From: JBFISM01 sp041608535
Lineage (GTDB): Bacteria > Actinomycetota > Acidimicrobiia > Spongiisociales > UBA5794
NCBI GenBank assembly: GCA_041608535.1
Contig: JBFISM010000082.1
Coordinates: forward strand, 1 to 16,203
Length of the DNA stretch: 16,203 nt
Direction: 5' to 3'
Shown: positions 14,237-16,203 of the stretch, in pieces
How positions within the stretch are numbered: the stretch's first letter is position 1
Layout of the letters: every line of letters starts with the position of its first letter
The notes under the pieces: model-generated
Told to the model about the DNA's origin: nothing
Database searches by the model: none
The model's input: the letters and a program-made list of their open reading frames with translations, nothing else
Position numbers and translations under genes: made by a program

Positions 14237-15373
14237 TCAGCCGTCCGACACCGCGGAGATGTCTCGCTTGGTGCGCAGCGTGCTACCGGCCGCCCGCCGG
14301 CCGAGGGCGAAGCGGGGGTCCGGGGCGATCACCCCCGTGAGGACGTCGGCCACATATTCCCCGAACGCCGGACCGTGTTTGAAGCCGTGCCCCGAGCCAC
14401 CCCCGACCAGCCAGTGATGCCGGTACTCCGGCATGGGGGCGATCACCCACTGCTCGTCCGGTGTCGCTGCGTACTGGCACACCCGCCACAACTTGATCGC
14501 GGCGTCGGCGAGGTCCGGGAACCTTCGACGCAGGTACGCCCGCACCCGCTCGGTCTTTGCCGGCGACAACACACGTTGCGAAGTGTCCGGGTCGAAGGGC
14601 TCGTCTTCGAGGTCGGAGGCGACCTTGGCGCCGAAACCACCGATGTCGGCGGTCCCGTACACCGATGCCGCAAAGTCGATCCACGCGGGAATGCCCGTCC
14701 CACGCCAGTAGTCAGGCGCGTTGAGGTAGAGCGTGTCCTGCTTGGTGACCCGGAGCTGCAGCAGCTCGGGAAAGAGCTCGCCGAGCCAGGCGCCACAGGC
14801 CCACACCACGATGTCGGCGTTGCAGAACTCGCCCGCGATCAGCACCCCGTCGTCTTTGGGCACCGCGGGACCGATGAACAGCTCGCAACCCCTGAGCTGG
14901 GCACGTTGGGAGAGTGTGCGGACGGCACGTGAGGAACGAACGACACCGGCGTTCGGTTCGTAGACTCCTCCGCTGAGGTCCTGTCCTCCGACGCTGGGGA
15001 AGAGCTGGCGGACGTCGGCGACGCTGAGCATCTCCACCGGTATCCCGAGCTCCTGCAGCGTGCGGTGACTGGCATGTTCCCACGATGCATCCTCGGTCAG
15101 CAGCCAGAGCAATCCGGTCTCCTCGAGCAGCGATGCCTGCATCTCGTCTTCGAGCTGCCGCCAGCCGGCGAGACCGCGCCACGCCAAATCGGCCAGCCAG
15201 GTTTCCTCGCCATGGCTGTAACGAATGAGACGAGTCAGCCCGGCGCTTGCTTGAACATCGTTACCCGGGCCCTGCCGATCCACCAGTTGCACCGACCAGT
15301 TGCGAGCTGCGAGCGCGTCGGCGACTGATGTCCCAAAGATGCCTCCTCCGATCACGATCGCAGTCTCAGGCAC
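14237..15373 (-). CDS. FAD-dependent amine oxidase, sarcosine-oxidase-like (DAO family)
   Basis: This 378-residue flavoenzyme is of the D-amino-acid oxidase/sarcosine oxidase superfamily, close in length to monomeric sarcosine oxidase (about 385-390). The FAD loop is IVIGGGIFGTSVADALAARN (6-25), ending in the acidic strand-2 residue Asp32 (VDRQ). Cys299 in RVCQYAATPDEQWVI occupies the place of the cysteine that binds FAD covalently in monomeric sarcosine oxidase and N-methyltryptophan oxidase (CMYT-like motif). GGGSGHGFKHGPAFGE (324-339) is the C-terminal flavin-contacting signature. It probably oxidises an N-methyl or secondary amino acid with release of hydrogen peroxide; substrate unknown. 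The GTG at 15373 is chosen because AGGAG lies 5 bases upstream; a GTG six codons earlier would bury that site in the coding region. It is divergent from the LigD-type gene and has no partner subunit genes. Confidence 0.85.
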   Translation of the reverse strand: MPETAIVIGGGIFGTSVADALAARNWSVQLVDRQGPGNDVQASAGLTRLIRYSHGEETWLADLAWRGLAGWRQLEDEMQASLLEETGLLWLLTEDASWEHASHRTLQELGIPVEMLSVADVRQLFPSVGGQDLSGGVYEPNAGVVRSSRAVRTLSQRAQLRGCELFIGPAVPKDDGVLIAGEFCNADIVVWACGAWLGELFPELLQLRVTKQDTLYLNAPDYWRGTGIPAWIDFAASVYGTADIGGFGAKVASDLEDEPFDPDTSQRVLSPAKTERVRAYLRRRFPDLADAAIKLWRVCQYAATPDEQWVIAPMPEYRHHWLVGGGSGHGFKHGPAFGEYVADVLTGVIAPDPRFALGRRAAGSTLRTKRDISAVSDG

Positions 15374-15378
15374 TCCCG

Positions 15379-15383
15379 CTCCT
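15379..15383 (-). promoter_or_regulatory. Ribosome binding site of the oxidase gene
   Basis: AGGAG on the minus strand, 5 bases before GTG at 15373. A TAGCCT at 15402-15407 could be the matching -10 box, giving a leader of about 20 bases. Confidence 0.6.
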
Positions 15384-15466
15384 CTGCGCACCCTCGCATC
15401 GAGGCTACTCCACGAGCGCGCAGCCGCCGGGGTTCGGCCCGCTCAGCGGAAAGGTGGCATGATTCC

Positions 15467-16203
15467 GTGGTGCCCAAGAACGAGGTCATGGTCCAAGCCG
15501 GCGACCGCGAAGTGCGGATCTCGTCGCCGGACAAGGTGATGTTCCCGGAGCAGGGATGGACCAAGCTCGACGTGGTCCAGCACTTCCTCATGTGCGCCCC
15601 CGGGGCGCTGCGGGGGGTGTGGAACCGCCCCACCATGCTCAAGCGATGGAATGCAGGGGTGAGCCGCGAGCCGGTGTACGTGAAGCGCCCCAAGACCGCA
15701 CGCACGCTCGTCGACGTCCGCTTCCCGTCGGCCCGGCCGGGACAGATGTTCCTCCCGCTCGATGTCGGCGACGTCATCTGGATGGCGCAGCAGAACTGCA
15801 TCGATCTCAACCCGTGGAATGCCCGGGCCAACGATCTCGAACACCCCGACGAGCTGCGTATCGACCTCGACCCAACCGAGGGTTACGACTTCGAGGCGGC
15901 CCGCGATGTCGCCCAAGCCGTGAAGAAGCTGCTCGACGAGGTGGGTCTCACGGGGTGGCCGAAGACCTCGGGGAACCGGGGCATCCACGTCTATGTCCGG
16001 CTCGCCCAGGAGTGGGACTTCTACCAGGTGCGCCGGGCCGGTCTGGCGCTGGCTCGCGAGCTGGAGCGGCGCCACGACCTGGTGACCACGTCGTGGTGGA
16101 AGGAGGAGCGCAACGGCGTGTTCATCGACTACAACCAGAACGCCTGGGACAAGACGATCGCCAGCGCCTACTCCGTGCGCCACACCGGTCTCGTCTCGGC
16201 ACC
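15467..16203 (+). CDS. LigD-type NHEJ primase/polymerase domain protein, 3'-truncated
   Basis: The frame stays open to the window edge, giving about 245 residues. It matches the archaeo-eukaryotic primase-like polymerase domain of bacterial LigD, which fills gaps and adds nucleotides at double-strand breaks, usually with Ku. Landmarks are SSPDKVMFPEQGWTKLDVV (19-37), YVKRPK, CIDLNPWNAR (111-120), the metal-binding pair RIDLDP (Asp133/Asp135), the nucleotide-binding TSGNRGIHVYV with His174, and the third metal ligand Asp221 in FIDYNQNAWDKT. GTG at 15467 has AGGTGG 9 bases upstream; GTG at 15470 is the alternative. Because the C-terminus is missing, I cannot tell whether a ligase domain follows (full LigD) or whether this is a stand-alone polymerase as found in many actinobacteria. 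Confidence 0.88.
   Translation, partial: MVPKNEVMVQAGDREVRISSPDKVMFPEQGWTKLDVVQHFLMCAPGALRGVWNRPTMLKRWNAGVSREPVYVKRPKTARTLVDVRFPSARPGQMFLPLDVGDVIWMAQQNCIDLNPWNARANDLEHPDELRIDLDPTEGYDFEAARDVAQAVKKLLDEVGLTGWPKTSGNRGIHVYVRLAQEWDFYQVRRAGLALARELERRHDLVTTSWWKEERNGVFIDYNQNAWDKTIASAYSVRHTGLVSA

Noticed and set aside
13292..14932. Plus-strand open frame of 546 codons across the DUF4397 gene and the oxidase
   Set aside because: It spans two well-supported minus-strand genes and their spacer, with no family signature.
14933..14957. CGAACG/CGTTCG repeat resembling a LexA box
   Set aside because: It lies inside the oxidase coding region with a 7-base spacer, not the 4 bases of a LexA operator.
15443..16183. 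Minus-strand open frame of 246 codons at the right edge
   Set aside because: The plus strand reads as a LigD-type polymerase with all metal-binding residues, so this is its antisense shadow.
1..16203. CRISPR arrays, tRNA or rRNA genes, insertion sequences, phage or toxin-antitoxin genes
   Set aside because: I looked on both strands and saw no direct-repeat array, no cloverleaf-like sequence, no transposase or integrase motif and no terminal inverted repeats.

Overview
The window looks like chromosomal DNA from a high-GC actinobacterium. An Acidimicrobiia-like lineage (Ilumatobacter or Microthrix relatives) is my best guess. The signs are very GC-rich third codon positions, frequent GTG and one TTG start, several apparently leaderless genes, an actinobacterial-type LexA box, a class F-like sortase beside a DUF4397 protein, and a LigD-type NHEJ polymerase domain. 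The placement is inferred from gene content and not proven. I see no rRNA, tRNA, CRISPR array, insertion sequence or phage gene.

Layout, left to right. (1) 1-1083 (+): the 3' part of a fused receiver-domain/MinD-like ATPase of the CpaE/TadZ kind, followed by a hairpin. (2) 1176-2330 (+): a CapA-family lipoprotein. (3) 2437-4317 (+): a half-size exporter-type ABC transporter. (4) 4353-6485 (-): a compact sulfur-relay operon transcribed leftward as SQR-like flavoprotein, then TusE/DsrC-like sulfur carrier (4-bp overlap), then DsrE2-like protein. It meets the ABC transporter tail to tail at a hairpin. (5) 6692-7081 (+): a two-CBS-domain protein, followed by about 420 bp without a convincing gene but with a strong inverted repeat. 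(6) 7505-10838 (-): a UvrD/PcrA-like helicase followed 22 bp later by DNA polymerase IV. A near-perfect LexA box and an extended -10 promoter sit on the helicase start codon, so this reads as an SOS-controlled, leaderless operon. (7) 10876-11607 (-): a flavodoxin-family/NADPH-dependent FMN reductase-like protein. (8) 11717-12394 (+): a crotonase resembling delta3,delta2-enoyl-CoA isomerases. (9) 12405-14101 (-): a secreted DUF4397 repeat protein with a C-terminal membrane anchor, then a class F-like sortase. (10) 14237-15373 (-): a sarcosine-oxidase-like flavoenzyme with the cysteine expected for covalent FAD. (11) 15467-end (+): a LigD-type primase/polymerase domain cut off by the window.

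Three groups probably work together. The sulfur genes would pass sulfane sulfur from a sulfide- or persulfide-handling flavoprotein through Cys-carrying relay proteins. The helicase and polymerase IV would be a DNA-damage-inducible repair and bypass unit, with a separate end-joining polymerase at the right edge. The sortase and DUF4397 protein look like an enzyme-substrate pair at the cell surface. The sulfur operon and the LexA-controlled helicase/polymerase operon are the most interesting items. I did not find a clearly unprecedented multi-gene system.
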